Shown here one piece after another: positions 20,743-30,004 of a DNA stretch of 64,000 bases. The notes beneath the pieces were generated by a model. The model had not been told where the DNA came from and did not search any database. It saw only the letters and a list, made by a program, of their open reading frames with translations. The position numbers were made by a program, and so were the translations under genes. The stretch is from assembly GCF_024586455.1 (NCBI RefSeq), contig NC_065921.1:46770574-46834573 (forward strand), in the 5' to 3' direction. Source of the stretch: Bactrocera neohumeralis (lineage: Eukaryota; Arthropoda; Insecta; Diptera; Tephritidae). Position 1 is the first letter of the stretch. Every line of letters begins with the position of its first letter.

Positions 20743-20812
20743 GCAATCCTGCTTGCTGCTTTAAGAATCAGAAGTGGTATTGCGGGAAAATAGTGCAAGT
20801 AGTTACTTGAAT
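20743..20812. repeat. Hairpin cassette 3
   Basis: GCAATCCTGCTTG ... AGAAGTGGTATTGCGGGA: same outer stem (GCAAT/ATTGC, CC/GG, CTT/AAG) with a different loop. Confidence 0.6.
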
Positions 20813-21426
20813 TTGTTTTGTTTTGTTTTTTATGTGTGTATATAGACACAAATAAAACACCGCAAGAAAAGGCAGCAATAGTATTTTACTAATGTGATTT
20901 GTGCGTTTTTTATCGTTTTTTTTTTTTGTTTTTGAATATCGGTTATTTTCCGCTTTTTCAGTTAAGGTGTTGGAGAAATAGGTATACCGATATTATTTGT
21001 GAACGAAATGAGTTAAGCATTCACCCACTCTACCCGGAAAAACTGGCGTGCCCAAAAAGACAGCTTAATTCACCACAGCTGATGACATTACATCACAACA
21101 CCAATATTACACACGTCACTCGTACGCAACCCAAATCACAAAAGGAATGAAAAATGAGAAAGCTAGCTCAAATCGCCACACACTTGTCGCATATCAACAT
21201 ACTTTTGCACGTCAACAATTTCAGCAGCAACTTTCGTTCGTTGTACCAAATTCGCCAGAACTCAACGTCTTTCTACAACTCTTGCGCGCTGGGATTATTA
21301 AAACATTACCTCCTCCGATCACTCAGCGGTCCGGTTTACATCCTCCCCGCTCCGTATACGTGTACTCGGATTTCAAATAGAACATTATATTTTCCATAAG
21401 TTCTAAATAAATGTTAAATTATTTTA

Positions 21427-21526
21427 NNNNNNNNNNNNNNNNNNNNNNNNNNNNNNNNNNNNNNNNNNNNNNNNNNNNNNNNNNNNNNNNNNNNNNNNNN
21501 NNNNNNNNNNNNNNNNNNNNNNNNNN
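21427..21526. other. Assembly gap (100 N)
   Basis: Exactly 100 N, the usual placeholder for a gap of unknown size. It cuts through the LINE fragment on its right side. Confidence 0.99.
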
Positions 21527-22045
21527 CTGTAGGCGGCGTCTAGCTGAGTGACAGAGCTTCCTCAGCTTGGCAATTTCGTCGTTCCACCAGTATACCGGCT
21601 TTCGATTGTTATAGTATCTCGTCTGCATAGTTGCATCGCAAGCTGCAATTAGTTCCTTCCGCACAGCGGATACTAATTGGGTTGCGTTTTCGCCTGATGC
21701 ATTTGCCGTACTCCAGACACTCTCAAAAACGTCAGTATCAAATTCCTTTTGCCGCCAACTTCGTTTTCGGTAGGTATTTCTCGGACAGTGTTGCGTTTCT
21801 TGGGAGAACGAGACCTCAGCAATTATAGCCATATGGTCGCTATTTGTGTACATATCTGACACCTTCCACTTAGTATGCCTGCTAAGCCAGTCGTTAACAA
21901 ACATTAAATCTATTATTGAACCTTTATTTCCCATTTTTGAAAGGTATTTTTGATTAGTGCTACCCCATTGACCATGCGTTAAAATCTCGCTATTATTATT
22001 GGCGATTTGTTTGATTTTAGGGAGCTCCAGGAGAAAAAAATTCTA
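21527..22045 (-). pseudogene. R1/Jockey-group LINE endonuclease fragment
   Basis: A non-LTR retrotransposon ORF2 piece on the minus strand. It reads LLELPKIKQIANNN (about 22030), STNQKYLSKMGNKGSIIDLMFV, and then SRHTKWKVSDMYTNSDHMAI, which is the end of the AP-type endonuclease. The spacer before the polymerase follows, with VYWWNDEIAKLRKLCHSARR. The wording is close to R1-clade elements. The frame is open from 21934 to the gap, so downstream reverse transcriptase may continue under the 100 N. It is a different LINE family from the RTE copies at 25, 41 and 52 kb. Confidence 0.75.
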
Positions 22046-22201
22046 GAATGAGGCATAACAGCTTACAAAAAAATATTCTTGTATATTCGCCCATGTAAAG
22101 CCGTTATGGGTTTTGTTGGAAAAAGGCTTGACCTTTCATATTGCGACCACATTGTTCGCTTAACAGAGCAGACATCTATGTTTTCTTCAGCATGTCCGCA
22201 G

Positions 22202-22346
22202 GCGCAGAAGTATGCGAATGAATTCTGCTCGGAACAACTTGTATGTTCGTAGACTCCTCTGCTCAAGCGAATGTTCTGCTCGCAATGCTTATGTCTCCGT
22301 CAGCGCAGGAGTATGCGAATTAGATCTGCTCGTAACAACTTGTGTG
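22202..22346. repeat. Tandem repeat, two units, period about 101 bp
   Basis: GCGCAGAAGTATGCGAATGAATT... at 22202 recurs as GCGCAGGAGTATGCGAATTAGAT... at 22303, both followed by CTGCTCG.AACAACTTGT. It belongs to the leader of the LTR element. Confidence 0.75.
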
Positions 22347-22578
22347 CACATACGAATGTATGTACGTATGGTCGCGTCGTCGCTGAACTAGAATTGCGTT
22401 CTTTCCTTTTTCACCGTTTGTTGGCGTCGCTGAGGTGGTTGCTGCTTATAACGGTGCTTCAGTGGTGACCAACTCCGTTAGGTTTTACCGTTCATATGTA
22501 ATACATATATTTTAATATGTTCATGTATACATATGTATGTAACGGTGAAAAAATAGCGTTAAAATATTCCGTGAACTT

Positions 22579-22830
22579 TGGTCACAAATGCGTGCTGTTA
22601 TTGCAACAAGAGTATGTGTTACCTTCTACCGATTACTCCAATTTACTGCTAGTAATCCACGCCCAATATGAATGTGATGGTCACAAATGCGTGCTGTTAA
22701 TGCAACAAGCGCATATGTTATTTTCGCCCGTTACTCCAATTTGCTTAGCGGCAAATATGGATATATGTATGCAGGTCACAAGTGCGTGTTGTTAGTGCAA
22801 CAGGCGCAAATGCTGTTTTACTCAAATTAT
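22579..22830. repeat. Tandem repeat, two full and one partial unit, period 95-100 bp
   Basis: GGTCACAAATGCGTGCTGTTA.TGCAACA starts at 22579, 22679 and 22774 (the third with AAGTGCGTGTTG). The middle parts share TTACTCCAATTTGCT/TTACTCCAATTTACT. Confidence 0.85.
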
Positions 22831-22899
22831 ATTTACGTAGATTTGTATATACGAGTACGTATCCGGCACTGAATATGTATTCGCGGCACTGAATATGTA

Positions 22900-22921
22900 T
22901 TCCGGCACGAGCCCCCAAATA
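22900..22921 (-). other. Primer-binding site resembling tRNA-Pro type
   Basis: The minus strand reads TGGGGGCTCGTGCCGGAAT, differing slightly from the retroviral tRNA-Pro site, directly after CCTATATT of the presumed LTR end. Confidence 0.5.
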
Positions 22922-23197
22922 TAGGCGGTTATATTTAATTAAAAGCGTTAATTTATTTATTTGATTTACTTATAAATACAATTGTCTTAACGTATGATAT
23001 AACCGGAGCGTCCGCTCTGGTTGATGCCAAAACTGAAACTGTTTGATCGTTCGTTAGAGTCGGTTAAGCTAATAATCGTTCTCTCTCTCTACTTGTTCGT
23101 TCGTTCGTTGTCTCGTTTCTTTTCTGTAGAAGCAGGGTTGTTATCTGTTACGTTCTTGTCCTGTAGCAACAGGGTTGTTATCTGTTACATTCTTGTC
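22921..23197 (-). repeat. Candidate 5' LTR
   Basis: It lies immediately upstream, on the minus strand, of the tRNA-Pro-like primer site. It contains AATAAATAAATTAACGC near its end, possibly the polyadenylation region, and begins with tandem 37-bp repeats. No second LTR was found to confirm the limits. Confidence 0.45.
23124..23197. repeat. Two 37-bp tandem repeats at the LTR edge
   Basis: Units 23124-23160 and 23161-23197 differ at three positions. Both read CTGTAG.A.CAGGGTTGTTATCTG and end TTCTTGTC. Confidence 0.9.
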
Positions 23198-23690
23198 ACG
23201 TCAAAGCTACGTCCACTTCTGGTCCTACGTCCGTCTGTCACTCCCACATCAATGCTTAGTTCATCATTATGGATGAGCGCTTGCATATCATTTAAATATG
23301 AAACTGTTTTGGGTGCGTATACGAGTACTACTCGTATTTCTCTCACGTAGCCCCTTAATTTATAGCTGTTATCTTCAAGATTCACTCTTATTTAACCAGA
23401 GGATCGAAACCAATTCCGTTCATATTCAGTGGTAAGCCAAATAATTTTCAATGAAGCTTGGCTATTTAATTTTAATAAAAAGTTGAAAAGTAATATAAAA
23501 TATGCTATATTTGAGGCAGAGAGAGGTTCTATACACAAGAGCATGTTTTCAAAGCTATTTTGTATATACATACATATATGGTAAATTATTTATTTTTTCT
23601 TTCCTACTTATTTCATTTTATACCGAAAACCAATAATTTTAATAAAGAAAATTTCACTCCTTAAAAAGTTAGTAAGCTTTGTTTTGTGTG
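23198..23690. other. Noncoding; short minus-strand frame of unknown nature
   Basis: A 66-residue minus-strand frame (23185-23385) overlaps the LTR repeats and has no recognised motif. The rest is AT-rich. Confidence 0.25.
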
Positions 23691-23699
23691 GCATCGTCC

Positions 23700-24240
23700 G
23701 CTTTTTGGGAAATCCCATATCTTTGGGCTTGACTGACCGGTTTCGACAAACTTTGGTTCGTGGCATTCATAATAACCACGCCTACTTTCCATACAGCCAA
23801 CTTTAAAATCCACTTGATTCGATTAGTACACAAATCAGGAAGAAATTAGTATAAAGAGATAAAACTTTGCACAAATAATGTCTTTAATGTATGTGTTCAA
23901 GTCCAACAAAAACTGCTCACGACCCTAGATACCGAATATTTATATTTATAATTGAAATATAGGAACAGTACTTCTCTGACAATGGTTTGTTTGTATGTTA
24001 AAAATAGTTGAAATGGGCCAATAGTTCCATTTGCCCCCATATACCTAATATAAAGATAATCGAACTTCCGGGTGAATTTGAACCGCATATATCGTCAATG
24101 TATGAAAATGAGCTGGTGTGTTTTAATCATTACAGTGTATCTTTGTGCCTAAAATAAATTCATTTGAGCAAAAACTTAACTTACCCCCCTATAGCTAATA
24201 TCAGGATTTTCGAACATCCGGGCTGACTTTACTCTTATGA
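23700..24240 (+). repeat. Family A-related repeat, diverged 3' half
   Basis: Phrases such as ATAATAACCACGCCTACTTTCC, ACTTTGCACAAATAATG and ATATAAAGATAATCGAACTTCCGGGTGAATTTGAACCGC resemble the 3' half of family A and related fragments at 8.6 and 59.0 kb. An old copy without clear ends. Confidence 0.45.
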
Positions 24241-24840
24241 TTAGTTTTTTAGTAAGTTTTTTTTTACAACCATTTTTAAACTTTAATAATGTTGATATCA
24301 CTACAACTAGTTTCAAAAACTAACGAGCAGTATGATTTGAATAATTTAAAATCAAATTACATAGAAATTATTAGTAATATTCATACATATATTGTATATA
24401 ATTAATTCCTTTATATTTTAGTTTCCAACTAACCTTTTTAGTAAGTGACATGTTAATAGTATGTGGAATTGGGAAAAATAGACAAAATCTGGTCGTTACT
24501 ACCTCAACTGACATATACTGCATATAATGGTTTTCGTTTTTTCTAACCAACGTTATATGTCGGTCAGTGTATAAGTTATTTATAGTATAGTTTCTTGTTA
24601 TTCTACAGCCATTTAATTTACAATATTTCTTACAGTTCTTGTATTTGGGCATTGTCGGGAAAGATTAGATCGTCTAAGTCGTGGGATTGTAATGATGATT
24701 ATGTCAAGTCACACGGAAACATAAAATTTAATGAATGTACACTTGCTGCTATGGCTTGGTATTTTATTTTTTGAAGAAATAAAATATTCAAATGATTATT
24801 TCAGACATGAAAAAGTGCTCATGATTTGAAACATACTTTT
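24241..24840. other. Noncoding stretch, nothing recognised
   Basis: AT-rich. A minus-strand frame at 24371-24652 is basic and Tyr-rich but shows no known domain. Confidence 0.3.
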
Positions 24841-24930
24841 TGTATATTTTATTCCTCAGCCAAATCGTTTCAACCGTTCTTAAGTTATAAATAATGTAAC
24901 TAACACGACTTTCTTTAATATATAATATGA
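24840..24930 (-). mobile_element. Helitron 5' terminal fragment
   Basis: The minus strand reads ATTAAAGAAAGTCGTGTTAG, TTACATTATTTATAACTTAA and GAACGGTTGAAACGATTTGG, the same sub-terminal block as at 1662 and 44940. Only about 90 bp are recognisable, so it is a tip left by a deletion. Confidence 0.65.
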
Positions 24931-25084
24931 ATATATATTAAGCTTTGAAACAATAATGCTCCTTCATATATACGTACCTGTCTTCAGTAAAGACTTTGAA
25001 TTGTGCAACTTTACACAATATTAAAATTTGGGTTCATCCTTTATGAACGAGTTCAACTTTCTTCTTAATTGGAATAGACACCGC

Positions 25085-26530
25085 TTACGCGATTATAGCC
25101 GAGTTAAAAACAGCGCGCCAGTCGTTTCTTCTTTTCGCTACGTGGCGCCAATTGGATATTCCAAGCGAGGCCAGGTCCTTCTCCACTTGGTCCTTCCAAC
25201 GGATTGGAGGTCTTCCTCTTCCTCTGCTTCCCCCGGCGGGTACTGCGTCGTATACTTTCAGAGCTGGAGTGTTTTCGTCCATTTGGACAAACTGACCTAG
25301 CCAGCGTAGCCGCTGTCTTTTAATTCGCTGAACTATGCCGATGTCGTCATATATCTCGTACAGCTCATCGTTCCATCTAATGCGATTTTCGCCGTGGCCA
25401 ATGCGCAAAGGACCATAACACTTTCGCAGAACTTTTCTCTCGAAAACTCGCAACGTCGACTCATCCGTTGTTGACATCGTCCAAGCCTCTGCACCATATA
25501 GCAGGACGGGAATTATGAGTGACTTATAGAGTTTAGCTTTTGTTCGTCGAGAGAGGACTTTGCTTTCCAATTGCCTACTCAGTCCGAAGTAGCACCTGTT
25601 GGCAAGAGTTAATCTGCGTTGGATTTCTAGACTGACATTGTTGGTGGTGTTTACGCTGGTTCCAAGATAGACGAACTTATCTACAATTTCATAGTTTTGA
25701 CTGTCAACAGTGACGTGTGTGCTAAGTCGCGAGTGCGACGACTGTTTGTTTGATGAAAGGAGATATTTCGTCTTGCCCTCGTTCACTGCCAGACCCATTT
25801 CTTTTGCTTCCTTGTCCCGCCTGGAGAAAGCAGAACTAACGGCGCAGGTGTTGAGGCCGATGATATCAATATCATCGGCATACGCCAGGAGTTGTACACT
25901 CTTATAGAAGAAGGTAACTTCTCTATTTAGTTCTGCAACTCGAACTATTTTCTCCAGAAGCAGGTTGAAAAAGTCGCACGATAGGGAATCGCCTTGTCTG
26001 AAACCTCGTTTGGTATCGAACGGCTCGGAGAGGTCCTTCCCGATCCTGACGGAGCTTTTGATGTATCTCAACGTCAGTTTACACAGCCGTATTCGTTTTG
26101 CGGGGATACCAAATTCAGGCACCACGGCATAAAGGCAGCTCCTTTTCGTTCTGTCCAAAGTAGCTTTGAAATCGACGAAGAGGTGGTGTGTGTTGATTCT
26201 TCTTTCACGGGTATTTTCCAAGATTTGGCGCATGGTGAATATCTGGTCGGTTGTTGATTTTCCAGGTCTGAAGCCACACTGATAAGGTCCAATCAGTTTG
26301 TTGACGGTGGGCTATAATCTTTCACACAATACGCTCAATAGAACCTTATATGCGATGTTGAGGAGGCTAATACCACGGTAGTTGGTGCAGATTGTGGCGT
26401 CTCCTTTTTCATGGATTAGACATAGCACACTTAAATTCCAATCGTTGCGCATGCTTCGTCCGACCATATTTTACAAAGAAGCTGATGCATGCTCCTTATC
26501 AGTTCTTCGCCCCTGTGTTTGAATAGGTCG
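25085..26530 (-). pseudogene. RTE copy 1 reverse transcriptase
   Basis: This enzyme copies element RNA at the nicked site. The minus strand reads ANYRGISLLNIAYKVLLSVL-like and [19 protein letters not shown] in the first part (26480-26233). The long frame from 26233 follows: [42 protein letters not shown], the catalytic LLAYADDIDIIG (about 25880), LYKSLIIPVLLYGAEAW, and RLRWLGQFVQMDENTPALK, ending SAIIA at 25085. From 26233 the 382 residues are uninterrupted, the best preserved RT of the three copies. A stop or frame change lies near 26300. Confidence 0.85.
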
Positions 26531-26552
26531 GCCCCTGTCGCTTTGTTGTTCT

Positions 26553-27944
26553 TCAGGTTCGAGTAGCAAGAACTTCTTCATGGTCGGGTAATGGAACGTC
26601 TGCTCCATCGTCACCGATTGGGGAATCGGGTTCGCCTTCTCCTGGTGTTGTACGTTCTCTGCCATTCAGCAGGCTGGAGAAGTGTTTCCTCCATAATCTA
26701 AGTATGCTCTGGGCATCAGTGACTAGATCACCTTTGGGGGTTCCACAAGAGTATGCTCCGGTCTTGAAACCTTGTGTAAGCCGCCGCATTTTTTCGTCGA
26801 ATTTTCGAGCATTACCCCTGTCGGTCAGCTTATCAAGCTCTTCGTACTCACGCATTTCTGCCTCTTTCTTTTTCTGTCTGCAAATGCGTCTCGCTTCCCT
26901 AATGGTTTTGGTTGCATCTGTACGTAAGGAGTTTGAAATGCCGTCCCACAGTTCCCTTATACCGAGTTGCTGACGAGTGCTCTCAGAGAGCAGGAGTGCA
27001 AGCCGAGTAGAAAATCGTTCGGCTATCTGTTGTGATTGCAGCTTCTCGACGTTGAACCTTCCTTGTGTTTGTTGGCATGCGTTTTTTGCTGCACAGAGGC
27101 GGGTGCGAATCATGGCTGCAACAAGATAGTGGTCCGAGTCGATGTTAGGACCTCGGAGCGCACGCACATCTAAAACACTGGAGACGTGTCTTCCACAACA
27201 TGATCGATCTGGTTGGTAGTTTTTGGATCCGGAGACAGCCAGGTAGCTTGATGAATCTTCTTATGCTGGAATCTAGTACTACAGATAACCGTATTTCGGG
27301 CCCCGGCGAAGTCGATCAGCCTCAACCCATTTGGGGATGTTTCCTCGTGGAGGCTGAATTTACCGACCGTAGTGCCAACGATACCTTCATTGCCTGGCAT
27401 TCAAGTCGCCAAACACGATTTTGACATCGTGGCGGGGACAGCTCTCATAGGTGCGCTCCAAGCGCCCATAGAAGGCATCTTTGGTCTCATCGTCCTTCTC
27501 TTCCGTCGGGGCGTGGGCGCAAATCAGCGATATGTTGAAGAACCCCACTTTGATGCGGATTGTGGCTAGACGTTCATTCACCGCAGCGAATGATAGTACT
27601 CGGCGACGGAGTCTCTCTCTCACCACGAATCCCACACCAAACTTGCGCTCCTTTATATGGCCACTGTAGTAAATGCCACAAGGACCTACTCGTCTCTGTC
27701 CTTGTCCCGTCCATCGCTTTACTTGGACGGCGGTGATGTCAGCCTTTATTTTTACGAGAACATCAACCAGCTGGGCAGCGGCACCTTTCCAATTAAGGGA
27801 CCGGACATTCGAGGTGCATGCCCTCAATTCGTAGTCCTTATTTTGTTTGCCATGGTGGTCATCATAAAGGGGGTCTCTCATCTGAGGCTGTTGTTTTTCA
27901 TTGGAGTGTTTTTTTACGTGGCGGGCCATAAGCCCAGCACACAA
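26553..27944 (-). pseudogene. RTE copy 1 AP-endonuclease and spacer
   Basis: This part nicks target DNA to start insertion. It reads TSNVRSLNWKGAAAQLVDVL, then WTGQGQRRVGPCGIYYSGH, ISLICAHAPTEEKDD and HDVKIVFGDLNARQ. After a frameshift near 27390 come GLRLIDFAGARNTVICSTRF and TNQIDHVV, and after another near 27170 RGPNIDSDHYLVAA, with the terminal Asp-His pair of the endonuclease fold. Compared with copy 3, about 45-50 residues are missing in frame between ATKTI and REARRICRQ near 26900. It resembles annotated 'craniofacial development protein 2-like' entries, which are RTE endonucleases. Confidence 0.85.
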
Positions 27945-28149
27945 CCCTGTGCAGGGATGTTTCGCCTTCTCCCTTTAGCTCGCCTTCAAACGGATGTCCT
28001 TAGGCTACCCAGAGGATACTTGAATCAAAGACCGAAAGTCGTGAGCTGCTTGAGTCATATGTAAAAGAATCGTTTCTGGCCACTCCCAAGTGAATGGCGA
28101 TCAGAGAACTTTCCTCATTTGCGTGAACTCCATCCTCCTGTTATGTCTT

Positions 28150-28300
28150 CGCCGTAAATTATTATACAGAACCAAACTGGCACAACGGATCACAGTAAAG
28201 AAACCCATGCGAGTTAAGTCTTTAAATAAGATTTTCGCTCCGCCCCCTAATGAGCTTAATGTATATGTCCAAGCCAATAATGCTGTATTAACCAGAAACT
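28150..28300 (+). repeat. Family A-related fragment
   Basis: AAACTGGCACAACGGATCACA and TTTCGCTCCGCCCCCTAATGAG resemble the family A interior (TTTGGCACAAAGGATCGCAT...CGTGGCCCCGCCCCCTAC). Confidence 0.4.
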
Positions 28301-29230
28301 GTCCTATATGAACTGATAAGTGTAATAGGAATACTTAGTAGGAACTAAGGGCCTATCAACTCCAAATATGTCGTTTTCATACGTAAAGTAGCAATCTTCC
28401 CTTAAAAAAAATTATGGACATAACGAAATACAGAACCAGCTCAAAATAAATCTAAATAGATCAAACTATATCCTCTCAAGGGAGTACCTTAATAGTTACG
28501 TCCAGGTGAGAGTACCCTCCTACTACATTAATTTATATCAGTCGGTCCTAACGTAACTGTGGAGTAGAAAGAGGGCTATACTGGTTATCCCTATCCCTCC
28601 GTCTGCTGAATTCATCTAGCAGTTTCCAAACTGCAATATTGGGTACATAGAAGGTCTTGAAGTTATACTAAACAATTTCGGGAAGATACAGAAAGCAAGC
28701 ATATTCACATGTAGCCGGGCGGCATTGCTAGTTTTGGGTTCCTGGCCATAGGGATATTTTGTTTTCAATGAAATATCATGAGAGTTGGCCAAGCCAGGAG
28801 TCTTTCTAGATGAGTCTGAGGCAGAGAAAACCACGTGCCCTCTAGGAGCGAGTAAGAGAAAGCTAAATTCGCAAGTTGAACACATAACTCAGATCTCCGG
28901 AAATCTACAACAAAATGCGGTCCCACGCCCATCTTCAAATTTGGCAGCAGCTCCTATAAAGTCTACTTTTGCCATTCGAGATGTAAAACTTAATATCTCT
29001 GACACATTTCGTAATTGATTTATTACACTTTTATAATTTTTTAACAAAATCGTTATATGAGGAGTGGACGTGGTTTTCATCCGACTTCACCTATTTTTAT
29101 GCTGTGATAAGAAGTGTCTAAATAAAAGGTCCTGAGCGATTTTGGGTAATAAAGTTGGAATGGTTTCGGAGATCTGATTAAACCATTTTTAGATTAATTT
29201 TTTAACGGCAAGCGCCTGCATGTTTCCATT
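28301..29230. other. Mostly unrecognised; weak family A-like piece near 29040-29160
   Basis: No coding motif. ATATGAGGAGTGGACGTGGT and TTTATGCTGTGATAAGAAGTG look like an old family A interior. The block at 28616-29018 is less AT-rich, with open frames on both strands, but no family is recognised. Confidence 0.3.
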
Positions 29231-29234
29231 AGGT

Positions 29235-29305
29235 TATGTTGATATAAACAACCGTTAGGTGAACTATTATTATCCTCTTGCAACTTGTTACAAGAGAAAG
29301 AAATT
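29235..29305 (-). repeat. Family A-related terminal fragment
   Basis: AACAACCGTTAGGTGAACTATTATTATCCTCTTGCAACTTGTTACAAGAG is the inverse of the family A head (hairpin, TATAATAGTTTTGTTCACCTAACGGTTGTT). Confidence 0.5.
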
Positions 29306-29996
29306 TATGAAAAATTCCATGAAGCATTTAAGAAAGTTTGTAAGTAGGAGATATTTAGATTTAGTACCTATTAGAAATGACTCAAACAAAACTTTACAAA
29401 TTAAGAAGAGATCTTTCTTACGGAATAATGTTTCTACTTGATTGAAGGAAAAAGCTGTGTCATATGTTTACAATGTCTGTCTAATATTTAAACAAATAAA
29501 CAATCATTTGAAGTAATATCAATTCTTGAAAAATCAAGATGCAATAAATTATGACTCATTCAATTTACTAATGTTTAAAGAGGTGTATTGAAGTGCTTAA
29601 CAAAAAATACTGAAGTGAAAATTCTTATGAAAAATTTTCATAGAGATATGTAAATATAACTTACCATTTTGAAAATTTTAATTTCACAAAAGGTAACAGT
29701 ACATAATCCAGTACAGACAACAATCAAAACCGAATCAATAATAGTTATGTTGAAAAGACATTGTCGGTTAGAATAATCGCAAAACTCGACATATAATTAT
29801 TAGGACGAATAAAACTTATATTGATTACTATCTCTGAAATTTAGTGAAAAGTAACTAACTCTCTGTTACATAACTGCGTCTAATTAATCAAAAATATCAT
29901 GTTGCTTCAACCACGCGTTCCTCTGAAAACTTATCGTTAATTAATATTAGTTAATATTATAAAATTCAAATGGCACAATTAACCTTACATATACAT
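29306..29996. other. AT-rich, nothing recognised
   Basis: No motif-bearing frame, tandem repeat or RNA gene seen. Confidence 0.35.
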
Positions 29997-30004
29997 ATGT
30001 ATAT
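29997..30004. repeat. 8-bp target-site duplication (left) of the 30-32 kb transposon
   Basis: ATGTATAT, identical to 32377-32384 and abutting the TIR. The word is simple AT-type sequence, so chance identity is possible, but both copies sit exactly at the TIR edge. Confidence 0.7.

Larger units (their letters stand above)
19779..21426. other. AT-rich noncoding DNA with three hairpin cassettes
   Basis: This stretch contains many TATGTATAT runs and no coding frame with a family motif. Its notable content is three similar stem-loop cassettes at 19889, 20271 and 20743. The part at 20960-21400 is less AT-rich but unrecognised. It may be the leader or LTR zone of the BEL element, but no second LTR copy was found to prove this. 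Confidence 0.4.
22060..23200 (-). mobile_element. LTR retrotransposon end: LTR, primer-binding site and repetitive leader
   Basis: Read on the minus strand there is an LTR-like block (about 23197 to 22921), then TTTGGGGGCTCGTGCCGGAAT, close to the tRNA-Pro primer-binding site known from retroviruses (TGGGGGCTCGT...). After it comes a leader with about 100-bp tandem repeats and no gag frame. The right LTR edge begins near two 37-bp repeats containing GTAACAGATAACAACCCTG. Coding regions are absent, so this is a truncated copy. The family (gypsy-like is likely) is not certain. Confidence 0.5.
25050..28140 (-). mobile_element. RTE-clade LINE, copy 1 (near full length)
   Basis: A non-LTR retrotransposon on the minus strand, 5' end near 28140 (AGGAGGATGGAGTTCACGC) and 3' end near 25052 (GTAAGCGGTGTCTATTCCAATTAAGAAG). 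It lines up over its whole length with copy 3 at 52003-55175. The single long coding frame (AP-type endonuclease then reverse transcriptase) is split by frameshifts, a few stops and an in-frame deletion. The RT active site is intact. I found no convincing target duplication. Confidence 0.85.

Noticed and set aside
19889..20812. CRISPR-like array (three similar units)
   Set aside because: Spacing is irregular (382 and 472 bp), there are only three diverged units, and the context is a eukaryotic repeat region.
25710..26292. Long plus- and minus-strand frames overlapping the RTE copies (for example 25994-26257 plus)
   Set aside because: They are shadows of the reverse transcriptase frame on the other strand and carry no independent motif.
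25050..28140. Target duplication around RTE copy 1 (CATAA on both sides)
   Set aside because: Only five bases match and their position relative to the element ends is not the same on both sides.
28616..29018. Opposing open frames of about 80-90 residues
   Set aside because: No domain, no Cys/His or catalytic pattern, and both strands are open together, as is common in less AT-rich noncoding DNA.
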